From NCBI GenBank assembly GCA_005893265.1, contig VBOX01000088.1, positions 1-51,749 on the forward strand: DNA of 51,749 nucleotides. Direction: 5' to 3'. The notes under the pieces were generated by a model. That model did not search any database, was not told the DNA's origin, and saw only the letters and a list, made by a program, of their open reading frames with translations. This document shows, piece after piece, positions 42,837 to 51,557 of this stretch; position 1 is the stretch's first letter; each line of letters opens with the position of its first letter. Made by a program: the position numbers and the translations under genes. Source of the stretch: Candidatus Eiseniibacteriota bacterium (lineage in GTDB: Bacteria > Eisenbacteria > RBG-16-71-46 > SZUA-252).

Positions 42837-43543
42837 GCGTCCGCGCGTGGCGGTATCGGCGGAACCTCCGCGCGTGCGTACCCGCCGACGGAGAGCCTCC
42901 GGCCCTCTGGCTCGAATATCGAGAAACGGCGAAGGCCCCATCGGTGCAGGCGGTACTTGAGACACACCGCAAGCACCCCCAATCCATAGCGAACCGCGCG
43001 AGGGAATGAGATGCTCGAGGCCTCCACGAAGTAGCGGGTCGGACAGCTCACTTCGCCAATCCGGTATCCAAATGCCACGGCCTGGGCGAGCATCTCGTTG
43101 TCGAAGACGAAGTCGTTGGAGTTCTCCTCGAGCGGAAGCGACTCGAGCACTTCACGGCTGAAGGCGCGGTACCCGGTGTGGTACTCGGAGAGCTTGCGCT
43201 GCAGCATCACGTTCTCGATCAGGGTCAGGATGCGGTTCGCGACGTACTTGTATCGGGGCATCCCTCCCTTCAGAGCACTCGTGCCGAGCATGCGGGACCC
43301 GAGCACGGTGTCGTAGACCCCGTTCGCGACCATGGACGCCATCGCGGTGACCAGGGCCGGCGTGTATTGGTAGTCGGGATGGACCATGATCGTCACGTCG
43401 GCGCCGGCGCGGAGCGCTTCCCGGTAGCAGGTCTTCTGATTCCCGCCGTATCCGAGGTTTCGGGAATGGATGAATGTCGTGATGCCCAGCTGGCGCGCGA
43501 GGCGGGACGTTTCATCCTGGCTCGCGTCGTCGACGAGAATCAC
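42833..43543 (-). CDS. Glycosyltransferase family 2 protein, 5' end damaged
   Basis: 236 residues are readable from a GTG inside the first conserved motif ([16 protein letters not shown]). Then follow the family block [39 protein letters not shown] and [20 protein letters not shown]. What is missing is the N-terminal beta strand and helix (normally a VVxPAYNxxxT segment, ~25-30 residues). An ATG at 43563 encodes MIHGKLT, then a stop, in another frame. It lies 11 nt after the ligase stop, exactly where the original start would be, so a short deletion with frameshift is likely. As read, the product lacks part of the nucleotide-binding fold and may be inactive. Intact relatives transfer sugars or sugar-phosphates in surface polysaccharide synthesis. 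Confidence 0.78.
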   Translation of the reverse strand: MILVDDASQDETSRLARQLGITTFIHSRNLGYGGNQKTCYREALRAGADVTIMVHPDYQYTPALVTAMASMVANGVYDTVLGSRMLGTSALKGGMPRYKYVANRILTLIENVMLQRKLSEYHTGYRAFSREVLESLPLEENSNDFVFDNEMLAQAVAFGYRIGEVSCPTRYFVEASSISFPRAVRYGLGVLAVCLKYRLHRWGLRRFSIFEPEGRRLSVGGYARAEVPPIPPRADA

Positions 43544-43573
43544 GTGAGTTTTCCGTGGATCATGGCCGTGAGG

Positions 43574-45805
43574 TCATCGCGCGATGCCTTCCCCGCGCCG
43601 GCCGATCGCGATTTTCAGATTTGCCGCGGCGTCCGGGTTTCTTGGATCCAACTCGACCCCTGACTCCGCCGCGCGGCGCGCGTCCTCGTTCCTGCCGAGC
43701 GCGAGGTAGGCGGCCGCGAGGTTGCTCCAGGCTGCCGCCGTGGCGGCCTTCTCCAGCCACCACTGGCGCTTGATCGCGATCTCCAGGGTGTCGGCCGCGT
43801 CCTGCCACCGTTGGTCCATCAACGCCGCGTAGCCGAAAAAGGCCATCGGCTGCGCCAGGTCCGGATAGAGGGCAGCCGACCGGAGCGCGATCGCGCGCGC
43901 TTGGACGACATCGCCAACCTGCATGAGGGCATTGCTCGCCTGATCCATAATCTGCGCGTTCACGGTGTCGCGCGCCACGGCCTCCTGGAATGTGGCCTGA
44001 ACGTCCGCAATCGAGCTCTCGGGAGGTTTGAGTCGCGTCCGAGCCGCGGCGATGCGTCCGAGGTTGGCGTAATAATAACCGTTCTGGGGCTCGGTCCGTA
44101 TGGCCGAGCGCTCGGCACGATCGGCTCGCCTGAGGAGCGCGGGGGCGGCGTTCGGTTCCCGTTCCGACTCGACCAGGAGCGAGGACCCCAGAAAATCATC
44201 GTATCGGGAATCCCAAGGAGCCAAGTTCGACGCGCGGAGAAACGCCTGCGCCCGCGCCGGGCTCCCGGGCTCCGCCGTGACCCCCGCCTTCTCGTGGACC
44301 TGCGCGCCGATCGGCAAGATTACGAGCAGCACGAAGAGCGCCGCGACCGGTAGCCCCGCAAGGATACGCGGCCAGCCCCGGGCCGGATCCCTCCGCGCGC
44401 GCGGCGCACGCTCCTGGCGCGCGGGCGGATCCTCGGAGCCCGCGGCCGAGAGCCAGCCTGCCAGCGCTGCCGCAAGGCTCCCGAGCGCGACAACGGTGAA
44501 GCTTGCGAGGTCTTGAACCGCGAACCCGACCAGGGATGCTCCGGCCGCGACCGCTCCCTCGCGTGCAGCCGGGTCGCCCTGACGCGTGGCGCGCCAGATC
44601 GCGCCCGCGGCGAAAAGGATGACGAGGAGCGCCGAGATCCCGCCCAGGATCCCTTGCGTCGCGAGGATCTGGATCGCTTCGTTGTGAGCCTTGTTCGGGG
44701 TGCGCCCCCACTCCGCCTGCCAATACGCAGAGGTCCGGTACCGCGGAAACATCGTGCCGAACGCGTCGACGCCGACGCCCAGGAGCGGCTCATCGCGCGC
44801 CATGCCGAGTCCCGCGCGCCAGATGTGGAGCCTGGACTGGGTCGTCGGCGCGCTCAGGCTCGCGATCTCGCGAACGCGAGTCGTCAGATTGGGCCCCATG
44901 GGGGAACGCGCGACGAGAAACGCGGCGGCGGCGATGGCGAGGAGCGAGGCGAGAGCCGCTGTCGGGATCCGCGACGACCGTCTCGGCGAGCGGGCCGTGG
45001 CCTGTCCGCCGGTGCTCCCCCGGGCCGCAAGGCGCAGGAAGGCCCACGCGACGGCTGCCGCCCCCAGACCGATCCAGGCCCCCCGGGAGAGCGTGGCGGC
45101 GATCACGACGATCGAGACCGTCGCCACCAGCGCCCAGAGAGTGCGCTCGACGGCGCTCCGGATTCGGATCGCGAGCCAGCCCGTCAGAGGCACCGTCATG
45201 CCGAGGTAAGCGCCCAGCATGTTGGGATGCCCCAGCGTGCCGAAGACGCGCACGTCCCCTCCGAACGTCGCGGTGCGGGTCCAGACGAAGGGGTCGAGCC
45301 CGGCGAGCTGGATGATGGCGTAGGTGGCCGTCACCGCGCTCGCGAAGCCGGCCGCCCGCGCGTATCGAACGAGGGTGAGGGCACGCCCACGCGATACGCC
45401 ACGCGAAATGAAGTAGACGATCGACGTGGCGCACGCGGTCACGAGGCCCGCGGTACTGTCGGGGGCGCCGTGCAAGCTCTGCCCTCGGTTCGGTGACACG
45501 ATCGTAGATGCGACGGACGAGACGAGAAAGAGGATGACGCCGGCGCCGAGCGGATCCCGCCGCGCCCCCGAGAGAGCGCGGGAGCCGAGGGAGGCCAGCA
45601 GGCGTCCGGGATCGCCCTTCAGAGCCGCCGCGAAGACGGCAGCGAGCCAACCCCATAGGAAGAGGAGCGCCCCGGTCGCGAGGAGCATCGTTTGGGGAAC
45701 CTCGAAGCACTCCGCGGTCACGCGCGAAAAGAAGATCGGCACGAACGCGAGGAGTACGATGAGAACAATCTCCTCGAAGCGGATTCGAGAGCTGCTTGGC
45801 TTCAT
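43574..45805 (-). CDS. O-antigen ligase-like membrane protein with C-terminal TPR domain
   Basis: 743 residues from the ATG at 45805 (a GTG seven codons earlier is the alternative). The first ~460 residues contain 11-12 hydrophobic helices with the Wzy_C/O-antigen-ligase signature: GTLGHPNMLGAYLGM, ATLSRGAWIGLGAA, the periplasmic loop SRLHIWRAGLGMARDEPLLG with GVG, and NKAHNEAIQILATQG (the catalytic-type His). The C-terminal ~230 residues are tetratricopeptide repeats (AAWSNLAAAYLALGRNEDAR and AAESGVELDPRNPDAAANLK). The family joins polysaccharide chains to lipid A core or to protein. It lies upstream of GT2 and methyltransferase genes on the same strand. Confidence 0.88.
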   Translation of the reverse strand: MKPSSSRIRFEEIVLIVLLAFVPIFFSRVTAECFEVPQTMLLATGALLFLWGWLAAVFAAALKGDPGRLLASLGSRALSGARRDPLGAGVILFLVSSVASTIVSPNRGQSLHGAPDSTAGLVTACATSIVYFISRGVSRGRALTLVRYARAAGFASAVTATYAIIQLAGLDPFVWTRTATFGGDVRVFGTLGHPNMLGAYLGMTVPLTGWLAIRIRSAVERTLWALVATVSIVVIAATLSRGAWIGLGAAAVAWAFLRLAARGSTGGQATARSPRRSSRIPTAALASLLAIAAAAFLVARSPMGPNLTTRVREIASLSAPTTQSRLHIWRAGLGMARDEPLLGVGVDAFGTMFPRYRTSAYWQAEWGRTPNKAHNEAIQILATQGILGGISALLVILFAAGAIWRATRQGDPAAREGAVAAGASLVGFAVQDLASFTVVALGSLAAALAGWLSAAGSEDPPARQERAPRARRDPARGWPRILAGLPVAALFVLLVILPIGAQVHEKAGVTAEPGSPARAQAFLRASNLAPWDSRYDDFLGSSLLVESEREPNAAPALLRRADRAERSAIRTEPQNGYYYANLGRIAAARTRLKPPESSIADVQATFQEAVARDTVNAQIMDQASNALMQVGDVVQARAIALRSAALYPDLAQPMAFFGYAALMDQRWQDAADTLEIAIKRQWWLEKAATAAAWSNLAAAYLALGRNEDARRAAESGVELDPRNPDAAANLKIAIGRRGEGIAR

Positions 45806-45819
45806 CCGGGCGATAGAGC

Positions 45820-45855
45820 GAGACACCCCATCGCGAGGTGGCGACGGGGTGTCTC
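45820..45855 (-). promoter_or_regulatory. Strong hairpin between the SWIB gene and the O-antigen ligase gene
   Basis: GAGACACCCC / GGGGTGTCTC forms a perfect 10-bp outer stem, with TCGC / GCGA inner pairs after one A-C mismatch, and a 6-nt loop. No T-tract follows on either strand, so it is not a standard Rho-independent terminator. On the minus strand it ends about 15 nt before the ligase ATG, in the position of a leader hairpin that could mask the ribosome-binding region. It could instead protect the 3' end of the SWIB transcript. Confidence 0.5.
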
Positions 45856-45884
45856 GATGGAAATGCGTCGAAAGGTTATCGGGC

Positions 45885-46178
45885 TTATTTGAGATGCTTC
45901 GAGACGAGCTTCGTCATCTCGAACATGCTCACCTGGCGTTTCCCGCCGAAGACCGCGCGGAGCTTGTCATCAGCGTTGATCATCGTCCGTTTGTTCTTGT
46001 CCTGCAGCTTGTTCTTCTTGATGTACGCCCAAAGCTTCTTCGTCACCTCGGTCCGCGGGATCGCCTTCGATCCGACCACCTCGGAGAGAATGGCGGACGG
46101 CTGCATGGGCTTCATGAACGCTGCGCTGGGGCGACGCTTCTTCGCTACCTTTTTCTTCGCGCCTTTCTTGGCAGGCAT
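45885..46178 (-). CDS. SWIB/MDM2-domain protein
   Basis: 97 residues. A Lys-rich N terminus (MPAKKGAKKKVAKKRRPS) precedes one SWIB domain: FMKPMQPSAILSEVVGSKAI, PRTEVTKKLWAYIKKNKLQD, KNKRTMINADDKLRAVFG and MFEMTKLVSKHL. SWIB domains are best known from eukaryotic chromatin remodellers but occur as small stand-alone proteins in several bacterial groups. A histone-like, DNA-associated role is inferred from the basic tail. GGAG lies 7 nt before the ATG at 46178; the upstream in-frame extension runs into the tRNA region. Confidence 0.92.
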   Translation of the reverse strand: MPAKKGAKKKVAKKRRPSAAFMKPMQPSAILSEVVGSKAIPRTEVTKKLWAYIKKNKLQDKNKRTMINADDKLRAVFGGKRQVSMFEMTKLVSKHLK

Positions 46179-46297
46179 GCACCTCTCCTTTCGTGAGCGT
46201 CTCGCCGATCCGGACCGTCGGCACCGAGGGGAATAACTACCACGTACGAGGGAAGAGGGCAATGTTTCATAGGTAGATCGGGTTCGAACGGAAAAAA

Positions 46298-46374
46298 TGG
46301 AGCGGAAGACGGGATTTGAACCCGCGACAGCCACCTTGGCAAGGTGGAGCTCTACCGGGCTGAGCTACTTCCGC
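46298..46374 (-). tRNA. tRNA-Gly (GCC)
   Basis: The minus strand reads GCGGAAGTAGCTCAGCCCGG... with a 7-bp acceptor stem (GCGGAAG / CTTCCGC), D arm GCTC/GAGC, anticodon stem CCACC/GGTGG with loop TTGCCAA (anticodon GCC), and T arm GCGGG-TTCAAAT-CCCGT. The discriminator is T, followed by an encoded CCA. A T6 run directly follows CCA. Confidence 0.96.
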
Positions 46375-46440
46375 TCTCGAGGTAAATTGTCGGGTTGGAC
46401 CGGGGAATTCTAATCCCCGTCCCGACCCCCGTCAAGCCGG

Positions 46441-47988
46441 CTAGGCTCGGCCCGGCCCCGTCTCCTGCACGGTGTCCAGCCACTTGTGAAACCCCGTGCC
46501 CATCCGGCGCGACGCGTTCGCTTGCCTGTAGAGCTGCAGGTATTTCCGGGCCGACGCCTCCCATGAGAAGTCGCGAGCCATTCCGCTCCGGCGCACGCGT
46601 AAGAGGGCGCGCGGCTCCTCGTAAAGGCGGACCGCAGCCTCCACGGCGTCGACAAGCGCCTCAGGCGTGTACGGCGCGAATACGATCCCGGTCCCCCCTT
46701 CCGATCCGGGTGAATAGGGTTCGACCGTATCCGCGAGACCCCCCGTCCAGCGCACCACCGGGACCGTTCCGTACCGCATGCTCATCATCTGATTGAGACC
46801 ACATGGCTCGTAGCGAGAGGGCATGAGGAAAAAGTCACTCCCCGCCTCGATCCGGTGGGCCAACGGGTCGTCGAAACCCTTCCGGAATCGCAGCCGGTCC
46901 GGATACTTGGTCTCCAACACAGCGAAGAGCTCCTCGTAGCGCTTCGATCCGCTGCCGAGAAGGACCCATTTCGCGGGAAGGGAGAAGAGCCGGTCGGCCG
47001 CGGGCTCGATCAGATCGAAGCCTTTTTGCTCGGCAAGACGCGAGATGATTCCAAACAGAGGCTGGTCCGGCTGCGATGGAAGTCCCATTTCGTCGAGGAG
47101 CGCCGCCTTGCACACGCCCTTCAGCTCGAGGCTTTCCGCGTCATAGCGGGCCGCAATCGCCCGATCGGTACGCGGATTCCAGATGCGGACGTCGATTCCG
47201 TTCAAGACGCCGACGAGGTCTTCGTGCCGCGCATTCAGAACGCCTTGTAGCCCAAACCCGAACTCCTCCCCCGACTGGATCTCCTCGGCGTAGCGTTCGC
47301 TCACGGTTGTGATGACATCCGCAAAATGGATCCCCGCCTTGAGGAAGTTCATCTTTCCCCAGAACTCGAACGGGGATAGCGGATAGAAATACTCCGGCGG
47401 GAAACCCGCGATCGCCATGGAGTCCGGATCGTAGACGCCTTGATACCCCATGTTGTGGATGGAGAGGATCGTCGCGGTCATCTGAAAGAAGGGGTCCTCG
47501 GCGTAGATCGTTTTCAAGTAGGCCGGCACGAGCGCGGCCTGGTGGTCGTTCGCGTGGATTACCTCGGGCGTGAACGCGAGCGCGCGCATGGCTTCCAGGC
47601 ACGATCGCGAATAGAAGGCGAACCGCTCGGCATTGTCAGGATAGGCTTCCCCGGTCGCGGGATCGTTATAGATCCCGGGACGCCCGAAATAGAGGTCGTT
47701 GGCGATGAAGTAAAAGGAAAGGTGGGGCGTGAGCTCCGCGTTCCGAAGCAAATAGATAAGGGCGCGCTTGTCCTCCCCGCGCACCGGAACTTCGATCTCG
47801 GAGGTCAGCTCGAGCGACGAACCCTCAGGGAGCGTCAGCCCGGCGTAACGTGGCAGGAAAACCGAAACCGCGCATCCTAAGTCGGCGATCGATTTCGACA
47901 ATGCTCCAACGACGTCCGCGAGACCGCCCACCTTGGCGAACGGAACCGACTCGGCACTCAGGATCGCGACGCGAAAGCGCTGGGTCAT
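46441..47988 (-). CDS. glgA: Glycogen synthase (ADP-glucose type, GT5)
   Basis: 515 residues. The N-terminal ADP-glucose motif appears as ESVPFAKVGGLADVVGALSK (KxGGL). Also present are VIHANDHQAALVPAYLKTIY, SIHNMGYQGVYD and VLNGIDVRIWNPRTD. The donor site has IISRLAEQKGFDLI, and the C-terminal block is MPSRYEPCGLNQMMSMRYGT with TGGLADTV. It extends alpha-1,4-glucan from ADP-glucose. The ATG at 47988 has GGAG 7 nt upstream; the longer open frame overlaps galT. The gap to galT upstream is 25 bp, so the two are likely co-transcribed. A debranching-type gene lies about 10 kb away. Confidence 0.93.
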   Translation of the reverse strand: MTQRFRVAILSAESVPFAKVGGLADVVGALSKSIADLGCAVSVFLPRYAGLTLPEGSSLELTSEIEVPVRGEDKRALIYLLRNAELTPHLSFYFIANDLYFGRPGIYNDPATGEAYPDNAERFAFYSRSCLEAMRALAFTPEVIHANDHQAALVPAYLKTIYAEDPFFQMTATILSIHNMGYQGVYDPDSMAIAGFPPEYFYPLSPFEFWGKMNFLKAGIHFADVITTVSERYAEEIQSGEEFGFGLQGVLNARHEDLVGVLNGIDVRIWNPRTDRAIAARYDAESLELKGVCKAALLDEMGLPSQPDQPLFGIISRLAEQKGFDLIEPAADRLFSLPAKWVLLGSGSKRYEELFAVLETKYPDRLRFRKGFDDPLAHRIEAGSDFFLMPSRYEPCGLNQMMSMRYGTVPVVRWTGGLADTVEPYSPGSEGGTGIVFAPYTPEALVDAVEAAVRLYEEPRALLRVRRSGMARDFSWEASARKYLQLYRQANASRRMGTGFHKWLDTVQETGPGRA

Positions 47989-48013
47989 GCGGTTCTCCGT
48001 TTGGAGCGCGGGA

Positions 48014-49015
48014 TCAGAGCTGGATGTCGCGTAGGTACTGAGCCGCCTCTTCGGGCGACGTCGGGTTGATGTAGAAGCCGGTCCCCCACTCGAAGCCCGC
48101 CACCTTGGTGAGCTTGGGCATGATTTCGATGTGCCAGTGATAATAATCGAGGCGGGCGTCGCGACACGGGGCACTGTGCACGATGAAGTTGTAATGCGGC
48201 CGGTTGAGCGCCTTGTTGATCCTGCCAAGCGTGTCCTTGAGCGATTGAGCGAGCGATGCGAACTCGCTCTTCTGGGAGTCCTCGAACGCGGAGACATGGC
48301 TCCGGGGGAGAATCCAGGTCTCGAAGGGAAAGCGCGGCGCGAAGGGCTCGAAGGATACGAAGTGCTCGTTCTCTGAGACGATGCGTTTTCCCTCGCGAAT
48401 CTCCTGCTCGATCATGTCGCAGAAGACGCAACGTTCCTTGAGCCGGTAATGCTGGAGGCTACCGTCGAGCTCCTCCGTCACAACCTTGGGAATGATTGGC
48501 GTGGCGATGAGCTGGGTGTGGCTGTGCTCCAGGGAGGCCCCGGCGGCCTCGCCGTGGTTCTTGAAGATGAGGATGTATCGGAACCGGTTGTCGTTCTTGA
48601 GATCGACGACGCGGTCGCGGAACGCCCAGAGGACGTTCTCGATCTGCTCCTCGCTCAGCTCGCTCAGCTCCTTCGTATGGTCGGTCGTCTCGATGATGAC
48701 CTCGTGCGCCCCGATCCCATTCATCTTGTCGTAGAGGCCCTCGCCACGGCGATCGAGACCCCCTTCGATCTGCAGCGCCGGAAACTTGTTCGGCACCACA
48801 CGCGTGGTCCAACCCGGTGTATTGGGCGGGGTCCCCGGCTCGCGATAGGCCAGAATCTCCGAGGGAGTTTTGTCCTCGTTGCCGACGCAGAAGGGGCACC
48901 CTTTGGCGTTTGCGGGGCGCTGGCCCGATCCATTGAAATCGGACGGACGGCGGCCGCGTTCGGTCGAGATGATGACCCACCGGCCAACAACCGGGTCCTT
49001 ACGTAGCTCTGGCAT
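48014..49015 (-). CDS. galT: Galactose-1-phosphate uridylyltransferase
   Basis: 333 residues of the HIT superfamily. Zinc-binding CPFC (around residue 40) and a second pair CVFCDMI, the nucleotidyl-transfer motif ASLEHSHTQLIATPIIP (HSH, with the HxHxQ catalytic His in the family's form), and a second H block YYHWHIEIMP. It exchanges UMP between UDP-glucose and galactose-1-phosphate in the Leloir pathway. Some family members act as ADP-glucose phosphorylases or with other sugar phosphates; placement directly upstream of glgA leaves that open. Confidence 0.92.
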   Translation of the reverse strand: MPELRKDPVVGRWVIISTERGRRPSDFNGSGQRPANAKGCPFCVGNEDKTPSEILAYREPGTPPNTPGWTTRVVPNKFPALQIEGGLDRRGEGLYDKMNGIGAHEVIIETTDHTKELSELSEEQIENVLWAFRDRVVDLKNDNRFRYILIFKNHGEAAGASLEHSHTQLIATPIIPKVVTEELDGSLQHYRLKERCVFCDMIEQEIREGKRIVSENEHFVSFEPFAPRFPFETWILPRSHVSAFEDSQKSEFASLAQSLKDTLGRINKALNRPHYNFIVHSAPCRDARLDYYHWHIEIMPKLTKVAGFEWGTGFYINPTSPEEAAQYLRDIQL

Positions 49016-49083
49016 AGCTCTCCATTTTATCGGGAATTGTCGCTGGGGTCAAGACCGGGGTTGGGAACGACAGCGTTGCAACT

Positions 49084-49749
49084 TCAATCTAGTTCATAGC
49101 TTGTGCCCGCGTCGCAGCGCACCCTGAATGCCCCCGGGTATCCCGTAAAGACCGCCCTGTCGCGGAGTGGCTGGGCCTCACCTTCCGACCTGTAGTCTCC
49201 CAATCTTACCTTGTAGTTAGGCGACTCGAACTCTACATGCGCCTTTACCTGTAACCGCTCGGCCGCCTCCCTCGCCTTTCGGTTGGCGAGGTCGCGATCC
49301 TGAGTCACGAAGATCTGTACCCGCCAAAGAGATGTTGGCCGCGGCCCGAGGGATTCAGGCCTCGTAGATTGGGCCTGAGAGCTCCCCTGAGCCCCTCCTG
49401 CGGGTTTTCCCGCACCAGCCCTTCCCGGAACACTCTGGGAGCCGGGAATCGGCTCGGAAATGGCCGCCAGCTCTTCCGGGGTTATCTCCTCTCCGGGGTC
49501 GCGGTTGGGGGTTGGGGGCGGCGTCGGAGTGGCCGTCGGGCCGCCGGCGACGACTGTTGTTCCCGTGGAGGCGGCTGGCGTCCCCGCGCCGGCAGGCGCC
49601 ACGGTCCGTCGGGCCGCAGGGGGTTCCGGCGGCCTTACGGCGAGCCTCGCGCAGCCGGCGGCGGCCGCCAAGACGAGGGCCCACCCGGAGAGCCTAAAAA
49701 CCGCCAGGCAGCGATGCCCCCGTCGGCAGGGGACCCTAGAGGTACTCAT
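49084..49749 (-). CDS. SPOR-domain lipoprotein
   Basis: 221 residues. A signal peptide ends in a lipobox (LVLAAAAGCARL), so the mature protein should be lipidated at Cys33. A long Pro/Ala/Gly/Thr-rich linker (about 40-135) is followed by a C-terminal SPOR domain: WRVQIFVTQDRDLANRKARE, AERLQVKAHVEFESPNYKVR and LGDYRSEGEAQPLRDRAV. SPOR domains bind denuded peptidoglycan at division sites. Its start overlaps the end of the guanylyltransferase gene by 14 nt, so it is probably co-transcribed with sugar-nucleotide genes. Confidence 0.88.
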   Translation of the reverse strand: MSTSRVPCRRGHRCLAVFRLSGWALVLAAAAGCARLAVRPPEPPAARRTVAPAGAGTPAASTGTTVVAGGPTATPTPPPTPNRDPGEEITPEELAAISEPIPGSQSVPGRAGAGKPAGGAQGSSQAQSTRPESLGPRPTSLWRVQIFVTQDRDLANRKAREAAERLQVKAHVEFESPNYKVRLGDYRSEGEAQPLRDRAVFTGYPGAFRVRCDAGTSYELD

Positions 49750-50806
49750 CCAACTCCTTCCGGGCTTTCAGCTGCTCGACGATCGCGCGGACCTCCTGTG
49801 CCCGCCCGCTGCGGCAAACCAGGGTCACGTCGCGGGTCCGAACGATCACCAAATCTTCAATTCCAACGCCCGCCACCAGGCCCCCTTCAGCAAATGCTGT
49901 AACGTTCTTGCAGTTGTGGAGAAGCGCGGTGCCGCGGATCACATTTCCCAGAGGATCGCGCGATTTGGGTGTGCCGATCGCGTCCCAGGACCCGAGGTCG
50001 TCCCACGCGAAGCCGGCGCGGGCGACCAGGCTCTTCCGGGACCGCTCCATGACGGCGTGGTCGATTGATATCGAAGGTGCCGAGCCATAAAACCGCCGGA
50101 GCGCATCCTGGGTTCCTTCCCCCGGACGTCCGGGCACGCCCTCGAGCAGCGCCGCGATCTCCGGCTGGTAAGCGCGTATCTCCTCGAGAAGGGCGCCAGG
50201 CGGAAACACGAAAATCCCCGCGTTCCATAGATGATGCCCGTCCGAAAGGTAGCGCGCCGCGGTCTGATGATCCGGCTTCTCGCGGAAAGCATTCACCACG
50301 TGAAACGGTGAGCCGGGCTCGATGGGCTTGCCCGACTCGATGTAGCCGTACCCCGTTTCAGGACGCGTGGGCGGGATACCAAACAAGATTATCGCGTCCC
50401 GCTCCAGGGCAACCCCCGCCGCACGCGCGAGCTCTTCACGAAATCGAGTTGTGGGCTCGATCCGATGGTCCGACGGGAGCACCGCTACGGCCGAGCCGCT
50501 TCCGGCTTCCTTGATCCACCTCGCCGCGAGCGCGATTGCGGGTGCCGTGTTTTTTCCGACCGGCTCGCCAATCACGTGGGCGTTTGGCACGCCCGGCGCG
50601 AGCGACTCCGCTTCCCGCTTCAGATCCTGGGCGGTGATGATCCAGACGTCGCCTGGGTCCACCAGGCCGCGGACCCGCTCCAAGGTATGCGCCAGCATCG
50701 GGCGATCGTCAAGCAGCGGAAGAAACTGCTTGGGCCTGGACCTACGGGACAGGGGCCAGAACCGCTCCCCCCGACCTCCAGCCAGGATAACCGCGTGAAG
50801 GCGCAT
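49736..50806 (-). CDS. manC: Mannose-1-phosphate guanylyltransferase
   Basis: 356 residues of the nucleotidyltransferase (GT-A-like) fold. The pyrophosphorylase signature is MRLHAVILAGGRGERFWPLS, with SRPKQFLPLL (lysine for sugar phosphate). Further motifs are IGEPVGKNTAPAIALAARWI, VLPSDHRI, ETGYGYIESG and HLWNAGIFVF. It makes GDP-mannose from mannose-1-phosphate and GTP for surface polysaccharides. The length fits the monofunctional form without a phosphomannose-isomerase domain. It lies 38 bp downstream of the sugar transferase gene on the same strand. Confidence 0.92.
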   Translation of the reverse strand: MRLHAVILAGGRGERFWPLSRRSRPKQFLPLLDDRPMLAHTLERVRGLVDPGDVWIITAQDLKREAESLAPGVPNAHVIGEPVGKNTAPAIALAARWIKEAGSGSAVAVLPSDHRIEPTTRFREELARAAGVALERDAIILFGIPPTRPETGYGYIESGKPIEPGSPFHVVNAFREKPDHQTAARYLSDGHHLWNAGIFVFPPGALLEEIRAYQPEIAALLEGVPGRPGEGTQDALRRFYGSAPSISIDHAVMERSRKSLVARAGFAWDDLGSWDAIGTPKSRDPLGNVIRGTALLHNCKNVTAFAEGGLVAGVGIEDLVIVRTRDVTLVCRSGRAQEVRAIVEQLKARKELDEYL

Positions 50807-50844
50807 GAGCTACCGGTACCACACGCGACCGGGTGCGGCAACCG

Positions 50845-51453
50845 TCAATAGGCGCCCCGCGCGGAGATCACCGCGGGCACCGTGAGGGCGAGGATCCTGA
50901 GATCCAGCCAAAACGAAAGCCGGTCCACGTATTCGATGTCGAGCCTCATCCACTCCTCGAAATTCAAATCGCTTCGACCGCGAATCTGCCAGAGGCAGGT
51001 GAGGCCGGGCCGCACGGACAAACGGCGGAGCATCCACGGCTCGTAGCGCTCCACCTCTTCCGGAAAGGGGGGCCTTGGCCCCACGAGACTCATGTGGCCC
51101 TGGAGCACATGAAGGAGCTGGGGCAGCTCATCGAGGCTCAGCTTGCGCAACCACCGTCCGACCCGCGTCACGCGCGGATCGTTGTGGAGCTTGAACGCGG
51201 GTCCCTCCGCCTGGTTCAGATGAAGCAGGAGCCCCCGCAACTCCTCAGCACCGACCTGCATCGATCGCAGCTTCAAGAACGTGAATTTCCGCCCGCCTCT
51301 TCCGACCCGGACCGCTCGGTGGAACACCGGCCCCCTGGAGTCGAGCTTGATCGCGACGGCCGCGAGCGCGATCACGGGCAACGCGGGGATGCAGGCGATC
51401 GAGACCAATGTGAGGTCCAGAACGCGCTTCCCGAAGCGCGCGTAGCTAGGCAT
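50845..51453 (-). CDS. Undecaprenyl-phosphate sugar phosphotransferase (bacterial sugar transferase family)
   Basis: 202 residues: the minimal catalytic form with one re-entrant membrane helix (LDLTLVSIACIPALPVIALA, about 12-31) and the conserved core. Motifs are SRGPVFHRAVRVGRGGRKFT, FLKLRSMQ, LRKLSLDELPQLLHVLQGHM, SLVGPRPPFPEEVERY, RPGLTCLWQIRGRSDLNFEE and MRLDIEYV. It transfers a sugar-1-phosphate from an NDP-sugar to undecaprenyl phosphate, starting repeat-unit synthesis. It lacks the extra N-terminal membrane domain of WbaP/WcaJ-type enzymes. It heads a short operon with manC and the SPOR lipoprotein. Confidence 0.93.
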   Translation of the reverse strand: MPSYARFGKRVLDLTLVSIACIPALPVIALAAVAIKLDSRGPVFHRAVRVGRGGRKFTFLKLRSMQVGAEELRGLLLHLNQAEGPAFKLHNDPRVTRVGRWLRKLSLDELPQLLHVLQGHMSLVGPRPPFPEEVERYEPWMLRRLSVRPGLTCLWQIRGRSDLNFEEWMRLDIEYVDRLSFWLDLRILALTVPAVISARGAY

Positions 51454-51490
51454 CGGGCCAATGTATCACACGTCCGCGCCGGAAAAGGCT

Positions 51491-51520
51491 CGGGGCCGCG
51501 GTGGCTCCACCGCGGCCCCG
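51491..51520 (-). terminator. Rho-independent terminator after the exported-protein gene
   Basis: A perfect 13-bp stem, CGGGGCCGCGGTG / CACCGCGGCCCCG, encloses a GCTC tetraloop and is followed on the minus strand by AGCCTTTTCC. It lies 38 bp beyond the stop at 51558 and before the sugar-transferase start, so it separates the two transcripts. Confidence 0.82.
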
Positions 51521-51557
51521 TGGGCCTCACTGCCCGCTGCTTAAGCTACGGCAGGGA

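Noticed and set aside
46298-46374. Inverted repeats here as a terminator
   Set aside because: They are the arms of a complete tRNA-Gly cloverleaf.
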